DNA of 64,000 nt, taken from assembly GCF_000612545.2 (NCBI RefSeq), contig NZ_CP097800.1:7432001-7496000 (forward strand), given 5' to 3'. Shown piece after piece: positions 27,099 through 36,100 of the stretch. The notes beneath the pieces are model-generated. The model was not told the origin of the DNA and made no database searches. It saw only the letters and a program-made list of their open reading frames with translations. The DNA is from Streptomyces sp. PCS3-D2. GTDB taxonomy: Bacteria > Actinomycetota > Actinomycetes > Streptomycetales > Streptomycetaceae. Both the position numbers and the translations under genes were made by a program. Position 1 is the first letter of the stretch; the number at the start of each line of letters is the position of its first letter.

Positions 27099-28109
27099 TC
27101 AGCTCTGCGTCTCCTCGCGGCGTCCCATAGCGGCTGCATCGGGTACGACGAGCAACTTGCCGGTGGTACGCCGGGCCTCCAGATCGCTGTGGGCCTGGGC
27201 GGCCTCGGACAATGCGTAGCGGCCCGTTACGGTGACCTCAAGCGCCTTCGAGCGCACCCACTCGAACACATCGGCGGCCCGTCGGAGCAGTTCGGACCGA
27301 TCGGCGATGAAGTCCCCGAGGCTGGGCCGGATCAGGGTCAGCGAACCGCCGTGGGCGAGCCGAATCGGATCAAACGGCGGCACGGCACCACTTGCCGCGC
27401 CGAAGAGCACGAGATGGCCGCGGGTTCGCAGGCTGGCGAGGCTCGCATCGAAGGTGTGCGCGCCGACGCCGTCGAAGACAACCGGCAGTCCCTGACCGCC
27501 GTTGAGTCGCCTCACCTCAGCTGCGAGATCGTCAACTGCGGAGGAAAGGATCACCTCAGCGGCCCCGGCACGCTTCGCCAGCTCGGCCTTCGCCGTGGTC
27601 GACGTCGTGCCGATCACCCTGCCGCCGAGATGGGTGACGAGCTGGGTCAAGAGCAGCCCCATGCCACCAGCAGCCGCATGCACGAGCACCGTGTCGCCCC
27701 CCTGCACCGGGTAGGCGTCCTTGACGAGATAGTGCGCGGTCATGCCTTGGAGGAGCACGGCGGCGGCTGTTTCGAAGCCGATATCGTCGGGCAGCGGCAC
27801 CAGCAGGGAGGAGTCCACAACGGCCTGCTCGGCATACGTGCCGGGTATCTCCACCCAGCCGACCCGGTCCCCGACTGCGACGTGAGCGACGCCGGGTCCG
27901 ACTTCGACGACCGTGCCGGCGCCCTCAGTGCCCGGGGTGAAGGGCAGCGGGAGGCTGTACCGGCCTTCGCGGTGGTAGACGTCGAGGAAGTTGACCCCGG
28001 ATGCGGCGACCTCCACGAGCGCCTCGCCCGGACCCGGCCGCGGCTGGTCCACCTTGGCCTCCTGCAGCACCTCGGGGCCGCCCACTTCGTACACCTGAAT
28101 CGCCCTCAT
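27099..28109 (-). CDS. Quinone oxidoreductase (zinc-independent MDR family)
   Basis: A 336-residue medium-chain dehydrogenase/reductase. The N-terminal catalytic domain starts MRAIQVYEVGGPEVLQ with GVNFLDVYHREGRY, and the Rossmann domain has VLVHAAAGGMGLLLTQLVTHLG for NADPH. The catalytic-zinc cysteines of alcohol dehydrogenases are absent, so an NADPH:quinone reductase-like role is most likely. GGAGGG lies just before the ATG at 28109. It is one of the few intact non-mobile genes in this zone, between an IS256 relic and a Tn3 relic. Confidence 0.92.
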   Translation of the reverse strand: MRAIQVYEVGGPEVLQEAKVDQPRPGPGEALVEVAASGVNFLDVYHREGRYSLPLPFTPGTEGAGTVVEVGPGVAHVAVGDRVGWVEIPGTYAEQAVVDSSLLVPLPDDIGFETAAAVLLQGMTAHYLVKDAYPVQGGDTVLVHAAAGGMGLLLTQLVTHLGGRVIGTTSTTAKAELAKRAGAAEVILSSAVDDLAAEVRRLNGGQGLPVVFDGVGAHTFDASLASLRTRGHLVLFGAASGAVPPFDPIRLAHGGSLTLIRPSLGDFIADRSELLRRAADVFEWVRSKALEVTVTGRYALSEAAQAHSDLEARRTTGKLLVVPDAAAMGRREETQS

Positions 28110-28127
28110 GACCCTCCAATTAACGGC

Positions 28128-28560
28128 TCATCCACCACCAACCCCGTTGATGGCGATCCGATTCCCGGCAAGCAGACCAGCCCGCCACCCCCGCCGAGAG
28201 CTGAGACGCCTGCTTTGCACCCGGGTCGGGGACAGGAGACCGAGGTCGTCAAGGGCCGGCGAATGCACCACCCGCCGCTTCCGCACCGCCGTACGGCCCC
28301 CCACAACCGGCGTAGCCTCCGGCAGCTCCACCATGCGGCGCACGAAATCGACCACCGCCTCCGGATGCTCCTCCGGCCTCGGGAACCAGCCCATCCGCTG
28401 GTACGACTTCAACGCCAGCAGCAGGGCCAGTTGATCTCCATCCGTATCCAACCGCTACGCCGCCCACGCCGCCTCGTGCCGCGCCGGCACGAAGAACAGA
28501 TGCAGCTCATGTGCACTGACCAGCCGCTTGAAACTCGGACACGCAGTCCGCTCGGCAGCC
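28128..28560 (-). pseudogene. Tn3-type transposase N-terminal (DUF4158-like) fragment
   Basis: One frame reads FKRLVSAHELHLFFVPARHE, an in-frame TAG, then LDTDGDQLALLLALKSYQRM and GWFPRPEEHPEAVVDFVRRM, which matches the N-terminal domain of Tn3 transposases. A stop codon and loss of the C-terminal catalytic part make it dead. It starts 18 bases upstream of the quinone reductase gene. Confidence 0.6.
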
Positions 28561-28628
28561 AACGACGTTCCAGGTACCCGCGCCGCATCGTGCCGCCCGA
28601 GATCATGCCGCGAGGCAGAAGGCCCTTA

Positions 28629-28892
28629 GAGGTCGTTTTCAGATAATTTGCGTCGCCTCTGGCGCCCCACCTCAGTCCTGGCGCCTCTTGCGTCTCACTT
28701 TCAGGAGCGTCGACCTGGGTTGAATAGATGGAATCAGCGCCTCTTGGGATGAGACAGACTCTCTGGGACAGGACAGGCATTACGGTTCTCCCAGGCGCCT
28801 CGTTCGACACGCGAACACCTCGATACTCGCCTGTGCTGCCTGGCAGCAGGCCCGAATGGGGAGAGACGGGCTTCGTCGATGAAAACGACCTC
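28629..28892. mobile_element. 264-bp MITE-like element
   Basis: Perfect 12-base terminal inverted repeats (GAGGTCGTTTTC at the left, GAAAACGACCTC at the right) and TTA on both sides (28626-28628, 28893-28895). No gene fits inside. The end sequence equals the left end of the IS5 element starting at 30258, so it is probably a non-autonomous derivative moved by an IS5-type transposase. Confidence 0.65.
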
Positions 28893-28902
28893 TTAGAGGA
28901 CG

Positions 28903-29301
28903 TTAAGTCCGTTTCTGGTAGCGGCCTCGTCCGGGCTGGGTGAGGAAGCCTTGGCGGGTGAGGCGTCCGAGGCGGCTGCGGGTGATGTTGACGGATGCCT
29001 CGTCGGTGGGCATGTCGAGGAGTTCGTGCAGCTCACGGGCTCGGAAGACCTGGTCGGGGTGCTGGTTGAAGGCGTTCACGATGGCCTGGTAGGCGGTGTT
29101 CGTCTCGGGTGGGCCTGGGTCACCTCCAGCGGGTGCAAGTTCGGCGATGACCTTGGCGGTGGTGGCCAGGTCCGCGAGTCGCGCTTCGGCCTCGGCCAGG
29201 GCGGCGGTCAAGTGCTGGATCTGGTCGCGTAGTTCAGCGGCCCGGGCGGTGGTCTCGTCGTGCTGGGCCTGGAGGCCTGCCAGGAGCTCGGCGACGTTCA
29301 C
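28903..29301 (-). CDS. IS5-linked coiled-coil / winged-helix protein
   Basis: A 132-residue protein from GTG 29301. Residues 1-55 are a coiled coil (LLAGLQAQHDETTARAAELR, then QIQHLTAALAEAEARLADLA); residues 70-132 are a probable winged helix (YQAIVNAFNQHPDQVFRARE, then SRLGRLTRQGFLTQPGRGRY). Its start overlaps the transposase stop as GTGA, so the two are translationally coupled, and its stop lies seven bases inside the IS end. It has the same design as the gene at 18800-19348. Confidence 0.75.
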   Translation of the reverse strand: MNVAELLAGLQAQHDETTARAAELRDQIQHLTAALAEAEARLADLATTAKVIAELAPAGGDPGPPETNTAYQAIVNAFNQHPDQVFRARELHELLDMPTDEASVNITRSRLGRLTRQGFLTQPGRGRYQKRT

Positions 29302-30161
29302 GCGGCCAGCCCGAGGGTGTCGCGCCAGGCCGGAGACGGTGTGGTGAGGCGGCGGGCCATGTTCGCGATCGAGGCCCAGTAGACGCGTGAGGCGGAGTTG
29401 TCGGGCCGGTGGTCGTACTCACGGGCGAGGCGGCGGTGCAGCATCAACGTGCCGTTGACCTGCTCCACGATCCACCGCTTGGGCTGCGGAATGAAGCCTT
29501 TGCCCTGGTCAGCGGGGTTTCGGCGGACGATCTCGACGTCGATGTCCAGCAGTGCGCCGTGGATGAGGACCTCGTCCTTGAAGCCCTGGTCCACCAGGGC
29601 TTTCTCCAGGCGGTTGCCGCACCGCTCGGCGGCCTGGTCGAGCAGGGCGGTGCCGGCGGCGTTGTCATGGGCGGAGGCGTCCAGCACAACAACGCCGATG
29701 ACCAGCCCCAGGACGTCGACGGCCAGTCCCCGCTTGCGGCCCGACATCCTCTTGTGCGCGTCCAGCCCCGTCGTGGTCTTCGGGACACCCGCCGCGGCGC
29801 GGACGGACTGGGTGTCGATGATCACGAGGGACGGGTCCTCTAATCGGCGGGCTCTCTCCCTCACCTGGCAGCGCAGGAGTTCCTGGATGCGCTGGTCGAG
29901 GCCGTCCTGGCGCCACAGCGTGAAGTAGTAGAACACCGCCGACCAGGCCGGCAGGTCATGCGGCAGGTAGCGCCACTGGCAGCCCGTCCGGTTCTGGTAG
30001 AAGATCGCGTTCACGACTTCCCGCAGGTCGCAGGACCCGGGATCACCGGTCGCCGACCGTGCCACCCGGTCCTGCTTCCAGGCCGCGATCATCGGCTGGA
30101 TCAACGCCCACTGCTCGTCCGATAAGTCGCTGGGGTACGGCTTTCTCTCCATGGCCCGCAT
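29298..30161 (-). CDS. IS5-family transposase
   Basis: A 287-residue intact DDE transposase (ERKPYPSDLSDEQWALIQPM at the N-terminus). The catalytic acids are in LVIIDTQSVR, EKALVDQGFKD and RWIVEQVNGTL. ATG 30161 or 30152 may be used. It probably also recognises the ends of related relics such as that at 21748-22053. Confidence 0.9.
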   Translation of the reverse strand: MRAMERKPYPSDLSDEQWALIQPMIAAWKQDRVARSATGDPGSCDLREVVNAIFYQNRTGCQWRYLPHDLPAWSAVFYYFTLWRQDGLDQRIQELLRCQVRERARRLEDPSLVIIDTQSVRAAAGVPKTTTGLDAHKRMSGRKRGLAVDVLGLVIGVVVLDASAHDNAAGTALLDQAAERCGNRLEKALVDQGFKDEVLIHGALLDIDVEIVRRNPADQGKGFIPQPKRWIVEQVNGTLMLHRRLAREYDHRPDNSASRVYWASIANMARRLTTPSPAWRDTLGLAA

Positions 30162-30257
30162 CTCAGCATGGACATGTCTAGCAGGTGTCCGGCATGGCGA
30201 TCAGTACCACGATCGAGCGATCACGAACCGAGGAAGAACGGACTTAACGTCCTCTTA

Positions 30258-31192
30258 GAGGTCGTTTTCGTCCGATGTTTCATCCTGAGATGAGCTGTTT
30301 GGTGGGCTTCTTCGGGTCGCGCCAGGAAATGGTGTTCTCGCTGGTGAGGCGGCGGGCCGTGAGGTGGGTCATGGCGATGTGGACGATGGCTTCGGAGCGC
30401 GGGGGCAAGGCTTCGTAGTCGCGGGCAAGGCGTCGGTGGAGCATGAGCCAGCCGTAGGTATGGGGGTGAATCCCCTGGTCCCGGGCTTGCGGATGGTGAT
30501 CTCCATGTCGATGCCGAGTGGGGCGGCGCTCAGCGAGGTGCCGGCGGTAACCGCCGTCGCCCCACAGCTTGCGGATCGCAGGGTGTTCGGCGGCGACCTG
30601 GTCCAGGAGTCGGGTGCCGGCTACGGAGTCCTGCACGCTCGCCGCGGTGACCAGCACGGCGAGGAGCAGGCCGAGCATGTCGGTGACGATGCTTCGCTTC
30701 CTGCCGACGATCTTCTTGCCGGCGTCGATGCCCTGGCTGCGGGCGGGGGCGCTGGTGGACGTCTTGACGCTCTGCGCGTCGATCACGCAGGCCGTCGGCT
30801 CCGCGTCCCGCTCGTCCTTCTCTAGCAGAAGCTGCCGGAGCAGGCCGTTGAGCTGGGCGAACACACCCTCGTCCGCCCATTTGGCGAAGTAGCCGTAGAC
30901 CGTGTTCCAGTGCGGGAAGTCGTGCGGGAGGTAGCGCCACTGGACCCCGGTGCGGTCGACATACAAGATCGCGTCCATGATGTCGCGCAGGTCGTGCTCG
31001 GGCGGCCGGCCGAAGTCCAGGGCCCGGCCGCGGCGCTCGAAACGCCACGCGACCAGGACCGGCTCTATCAACTCCCAGCGGGCATTGGACAGATCACTCG
31101 GATACGGACGTCGCTTCGGCATGCTTCCGGCGTACCGCGCCGGACCGAATGCGCCCAGGCGCACACCCGCGAAGCTGGAAGCACACGACCTC
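30258..31192 (-). mobile_element. IS5-type element (right end uncertain)
   Basis: The left end GAGGTCGTTTTCGTCC follows the shared TTA at 30255-30257 and equals the MITE end for 12 bases. The best candidate right end is 31192 (complement GAGGTCGTGTGCTTCC, matching 12 of 16). No TTA follows there, so the right border may have been altered or may lie a little further out. Confidence 0.5.
30280..31122 (-). pseudogene. IS5-family transposase lacking the catalytic Glu region
   Basis: From ATG 31122 (MPKRRPYPSDLSNARWELIE) with ACVIDAQSVK and LWGDGGYRRHLAE, holding two of the three acids. After LAE the frame becomes nonsense (RRPTRHRHGD); the true text (SAAPLGIDMEITIRKPGTRG) lies in another frame. 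A deletion then removes the KRWxVE segment before TYGWLMLHRRLARDYE. The frame stays open only by chance, so the protein is almost surely inactive. Confidence 0.75.
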
Positions 31193-31329
31193 GGAGAACG
31201 GTCATCCTGGGATGAGACAGGAACACGTGGCCTTTCGCCCCATTAGCCACCCCACCCGTCCCCGCAGGCGTCGATCGCCGCCGCAACCTCACCTGCACCG
31301 CAACCTCGCCGACCGCGTGCGGGAGAAGG

Positions 31330-32259
31330 CTACGGTCAGGACGCGATCGCCGCCGAGAGGGGCCGCAGCCCCTCCACGGTCAGCCGGGAGATCCGGCGCA
31401 ATCGGCACCCCGTAAACGGGCAGTACCGCCCCTTCGCGGCCCAGGCCCGCGCCGATGACCGCCAGCCCCGGCCCCAACCGCGAAAGATCAGCCGGAATCC
31501 CGAGCTGCGGGCCGCGGTCCAGGCCGGGCTGGACAGCTGTGGAGCCCGGAGCAGATCTGCGAGGCTCTGCGGGCGCAGCTCCCGAACCGGCCGGAGATGC
31601 ACGTGGTCCACGAAACCGTCTATCAGGCCCTCTACGTGCAAGGACGCGGCGAACTGCGGCGGGAGCTCGCCGGAGCCCTGCGGACCGGACGAGCCCGCCG
31701 CAAGCCTCACCGCCAGACCCAGCAGCACGGCCCCGCTGCGCCGAGCCGATGGTCATGATCAGCGAGCGTCCCGCTGAGGCGGAGGACCGGGCGGTGCCCG
31801 GGCACTGGGAAGGCGACCTGATCATCGGCAAGGACAGCGGGTCCGCGATCGGCATCCTCGTCGAGCGCGCCACCCGCTACGTGATGCTCGTGCACCTGCC
31901 GAACGGCCGGGGCGCCGAGCAGGTCCGCGACGCCCTCCAGGAGACTGTCAAGCGGCTGCCCGCCCGCCTGAAACGGTCCCTGGTATGGGATCAAGGCTCG
32001 GAGATGGGCCCGCCATCACGAGTTCACCGTCGCGACCGACGTTCCGGTCTACTTCTGAGCCCCGGCCAGTCCCTGGCAACTCGGCTCGAACGAGAACACG
32101 AACGGCCTGCTCCGCCAGTACTTTCCCACGGGCACCGACCTGGCCGTCCACAGTCGTGCGCACCTCGACGCCGTCGCCGCCCAGCTCAACGGCCGCCCAC
32201 GCAAAACGCTCGGCTGGGAAACCGCAGCCGAGCGCCTGCATAAACTGCTCGCGGCCTGA
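31330..32259 (+). pseudogene. IS30-family transposase, multiply frameshifted
   Basis: Pieces in different frames add up to one IS30 transposase: a helix-turn-helix (YGQDAIAAERGRSPSTVSRE), then [20 protein letters not shown], then [30 protein letters not shown], and the end [20 protein letters not shown] with the last Glu, stopping at 32257-32259. At least three shifts are needed to read it through. No intact ORF remains. Confidence 0.75.
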
Positions 32260-32344
32260 TCAAACCGACCACGTGTTGCGACGCCCCCTAGAAACCGCCA
32301 GCTGGTCCGGGGCCCTTCACGCTGGCGACCGACCGACTACGGCA

Positions 32345-33097
32345 TCACCCGTAGTCCTCGACCAGCTCCGTGACGAATACGAGCAGCGCTTCGGCCCGGT
32401 GGCGGTCCTCCCGCTGGTTCCGCAGGGCGTGTTCGAGTTCCCGGAGCGTGGCGAGGGCCTGGGGCCTGCGGTCTCTCACCTCGTCGAGCAGAGGCGAGGT
32501 GACCAGGTCGAGGCAGCGGCTGAACAGAAGCCGTGTTGCCGGCGCGGGCGGAGCGGGGTCCGGCGCGGCGAAACCACTGGTCAGGTAGCGTACCGGATCC
32601 GTGAGGCTCCAGCCGACGACAGCGCCGTGCTGCACGAGCAGCGCCACATCGGGTGCGATGCCGATGCGGGCTTCCAGCGGCGCGTCCAGTACGTCGAGGT
32701 CGCGCAGGCAGGTGAGTACGTTGTCGCCCGGGCCGCGGCAGAGGTCTGAGGTCACTTCCAGGCGGAAGTCCCGGACCTCGTCCGCGCGGAGACCGCCCGG
32801 GTGTACGGCGGGGAGGTCAGGAACCCGGGCGACGTCCTCGTCGTCCGCTGCCTCGGCTGGTACCCGGAACTCGGCGCCGACCAGTTCCCGGCTCGCCGGA
32901 TCGAAGCGGAGCTCGTCGGGCGTGTCCCACAGCCAGTCCTGACTGCCGAAGGTGGCGAGCTGGAACCGTTCGCGCTCCTTCACGTCCGTGTATGTCGCGA
33001 CGCGCACACGGAAGTCCCGGAAGACGAAGCCGGGTGCGGTCGTCAGCGGTTCACCCGTGACGGTCGCGGTCCAGTCGCCGTCGATGGTGAGTCTCAT
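32345..33097 (-). CDS. Putative immunity protein of the RHS toxin
   Basis: A 250-residue acidic, soluble protein (MRLTIDGDWTATVTGEPLTT, then FRDFRVRVATYTDVKERERF). It starts 14 bases after the RHS toxin gene on the same strand, the usual place for the cognate immunity gene. No signal peptide or membrane span is visible, so it should act in the cytoplasm by binding the toxin tip. I do not recognise the family, and the assignment is by position. Confidence 0.65.
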   Translation of the reverse strand: MRLTIDGDWTATVTGEPLTTAPGFVFRDFRVRVATYTDVKERERFQLATFGSQDWLWDTPDELRFDPASRELVGAEFRVPAEAADDEDVARVPDLPAVHPGGLRADEVRDFRLEVTSDLCRGPGDNVLTCLRDLDVLDAPLEARIGIAPDVALLVQHGAVVGWSLTDPVRYLTSGFAAPDPAPPAPATRLLFSRCLDLVTSPLLDEVRDRRPQALATLRELEHALRNQREDRHRAEALLVFVTELVEDYG

Positions 33098-33110
33098 GCG
33101 GTATCCCGCC

Positions 33111-36100
33111 TCATCGGATCTGTACGGCCGGAGCCATGTAGCCGTTCTTGGCGGGAATCCTGCCCTCCACGATGTCGGTGTGGGTAATCGGGCCGCCAGG
33201 ATCGGTGGGCAGGCCGCCCGTCGCCCTTGCCCCGGAATCGCCTAGGACACCGGACGGACCGTACGCCGTGATCGCATTGCCCGCCCCGGGCGGACCGCCT
33301 GTCGTCACCACGATGTCCTCGCCCTGCCGGAAGATCAGGTTCCCGCTGTTCGCCGTCGAGTGGTACACCGCGTCCGGGTTCTTCAGGATCTCAAGGACCC
33401 GCTCGTCGCTGAAGCCGTGCCCGGTGTCGCCGTGGTAGTTGCCGGCCTTCTTGAACTTGCCGTCCTGTGCCCTTTCGATGACGTCGTTCATGGCCTTGTT
33501 GGCATCTTCCCTCGCCTTGGCGGCCTTCTCTTCCTTCGTGTATTTGGGCATCAGACCCAGCGGGTCCCAGCCGTCCAGGGGGTTGGACACGTACGCGACG
33601 GGGTTCGGGGCGGGGGCCAGGCCGAGGGGGTCAGGAGAGACGTAGCGGCCGGTCTCCGGGTCGTAGTGGCGGAAATGGTTGTAGTGGAGGCCGGTCTCTG
33701 GGTCGTAGTACTGGCCGGGGAAGCGGAGCGGGGTATGGGCGCTGCTGTCGCGGGCCCAGGCGGTGGTTCCCCACAGAGTGGCCCGGGAGCGCCAAGCGAT
33801 GTGGCCAGTCTCGTCGAGCAGTTCGGTGGGCGCGCCGATGAGGTCGGTGGCGATGGCGAAGAACCTGCGGTCGACCTCCTCCTGGCGCTCGTCGGCCGTC
33901 AGGATGCGCTCGGTCTGCGCCAAGGGCACGTCGCCGCGGTGGTCCCAGGTGAGGGCGACTGTGTGGGGCTGGTCCGGCCGGTGGCTGATTTGCTCGCACA
34001 GCGTCAGGCCGTCCCAGGTGAAGCGGACCTCCTCGGCCACGCTTTCTCCGTCCGCCGTCAGCCGCTGCTTGGCCACGCGGCGGCCGAGCGGGTCGAATCG
34101 ATACCTCCAGCGGGTTCCGTCGGGGGTGGTCACAGAGGTGAGGCGGTTCTCCGTATCCCATGTGTAGCGCCAGGTGTCCGGCTTCCGGGAGAGCCGGGTC
34201 TTCTGCCGCAGAGTGACCCTGCCGAGGGCGTCGTACTCGAACCGGACGCCGCCGGCCTGGGTGATGCGGGTACCGGTGTACGTGCGCGGTCCGGTGGCTT
34301 CGCCGCCGGGGTGGCTGGAGGGCCAAGACGCCGAGGTCTGGTTGCCAGCGGTGTCGTACGCGTACCGTTCCGTCCAGCCACGGGCGTGGACGGCCGTGAC
34401 CCGGCCCGCCCGGTCGAGGTCGAAGGTCCTGGTGCCCGACAGTCCGTCCGCTGCGGACGTCAGACGGCCGTCGGCGCGGTAGGCGTAGGCTCGGCTATTG
34501 ACGGAGTGCCCTGCGGCGGTGACGTGCTGCTCGCAGAGCCGTCCGGCCTCGTCCCAGGCCGAGGCCATCGTGATCGCGTCGCCGAAGGCGCGGCTCAGTT
34601 CGCGTCCGGCAGCGTCATGCGTGAAGTCGACGTGGTGGCCGCCGGTGGTGAGGCGACGGGTCCGTCCGTCGGCGCCGTAGGAGTAGGAGGTGACGTGCCC
34701 CGTGGGGGTGGTGCGGCGCGTGCGGCGGCCGGCCGTGTCGTAGGCATAACTGATGGGACGACCGTTGACCATCTCGGTCTTGGTGCGTCCGCGCCGGTCA
34801 TACTGGTAGCGCAGCTCCCCCTCGGGCCCGGATGCTTCCAGCAGGCGTCCGGCCCTGTCGTAGGTGTAGTGCGTCACCCGGCCGTCGACGTCCTTGGTGA
34901 CCGCCTGGCCGAGCAGGTCGCGCTCGAACGCGATGGTCCCGCCAAGCGCGTCGACACGTGCGGCCAGGGCACCCGCGGCGTCCAGCCGGTACGTGAGCGT
35001 ACGGCCGTCGAAGTCCGTCTCGGAGACGACGTTGCCGGCGGCGTCGTAGGAGTACGTCCAGGTCAGCCCGTGCGGATTGGTGACGCGGGTGAGGCGCAGC
35101 GCGGAGTCGTGCTCGAACTCGTAGCGGGCGCCGTCGGGCTCGGTGCGGGAGACGGGCAGATCACAGTGGGTGTATTCGTAGCGCGTGACGCCGCCGGCGG
35201 CGTCGGCGCGGGAGAGCAGGTTGCCCTCGCCGTCGTACGTCCACGATTCGGCCCCGCCGTCGGGGCCGGTGCGCCGGGCGAGTCGCCCGTCGGCATCCCA
35301 CTCCAGGAGGGTGACGCCGCCCACCGGATCGGTGATGCGGACCGGGCGGCCGAGGGCGTCGCGGTCCGTGCGGGTCACGGCGCCGGCCGGGTCGGTGACT
35401 TCGACGGGCAGTCCTGCGGCGTTGCACCGCACGTGGGTCGTGGCCCCATCGGGGTCCGTGAGCGAGGTGAGACGGGCGGCGTGGTCGTAGGTGTAGCGGG
35501 TGGTGGCACCGGCCTGGTCGGTGACCGCGGTGCGGTTGCCGCCCTCGTCGAACTCGTGGAACAGGCGTGAGCCGTCCGGCCCCACCACCTCCACGGGCAG
35601 TCCGAACCGGCCGCGTACGGTGTCCAGCTCACTGCCGTCGGGGCGGACGGCGCGGACGACGCGGCCCTCCTTATCGTAGGAGAACGCAGTCGTGCGGCCG
35701 AGGGGGTCGGTGCGGGACAGCAGGTTGCCGCGCGCATCGTAGGTGAAGCGGGTGGTGTGGCCGAGAGGGTCGGTGAGAGCTAGCAGCTTGCAGCCGGGAC
35801 CGAACAGGTGCCGGGTCGTGTGCCCCTCGGAGGTGGTGACCGTGGTGATGTGCCGGCCCGTCCGCGGATCCGGGTCGGTGTACGACAGGGTGATCTGGAT
35901 ATGGCCCGCCTCGCCGCCCTCCGCGACCACGCGGTCCAGGTCGTCGTAGACGTAGTCGTAGCGACTGCCGTTGGAGTCGGTCCAAGCGATCACCCGGCGG
36001 CGGTCGTCGTACGCGAAGGTGGTGGTGGCGCCGGACGGCTTGGTGACCGTGGTGAGGTCACCGCCCTCGTAGCCGTACGCTATCAGGAGCAGGTCCGCGC

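Larger units (their letters stand above)
28896..30254 (-). mobile_element. IS5-type element with a co-directional accessory gene
   Basis: A 1359-bp element with near-perfect inverted ends (GAGGACGTTAAGTCCG at the left, its complement at the right) and TTA on both sides (28893-28895 and 30255-30257). The same TTA copies also flank the MITE on the left and another IS5 on the right. It contains a transposase and an overlapping coiled-coil/winged-helix gene in one operon. Confidence 0.8.

Noticed and set aside
33360-35570. A 736-residue open frame on the plus strand
   Set aside because: It is antisense to the RHS gene, whose YD repeats are clearly coding; the plus-strand text is Val/Gly-rich shadow without a family.
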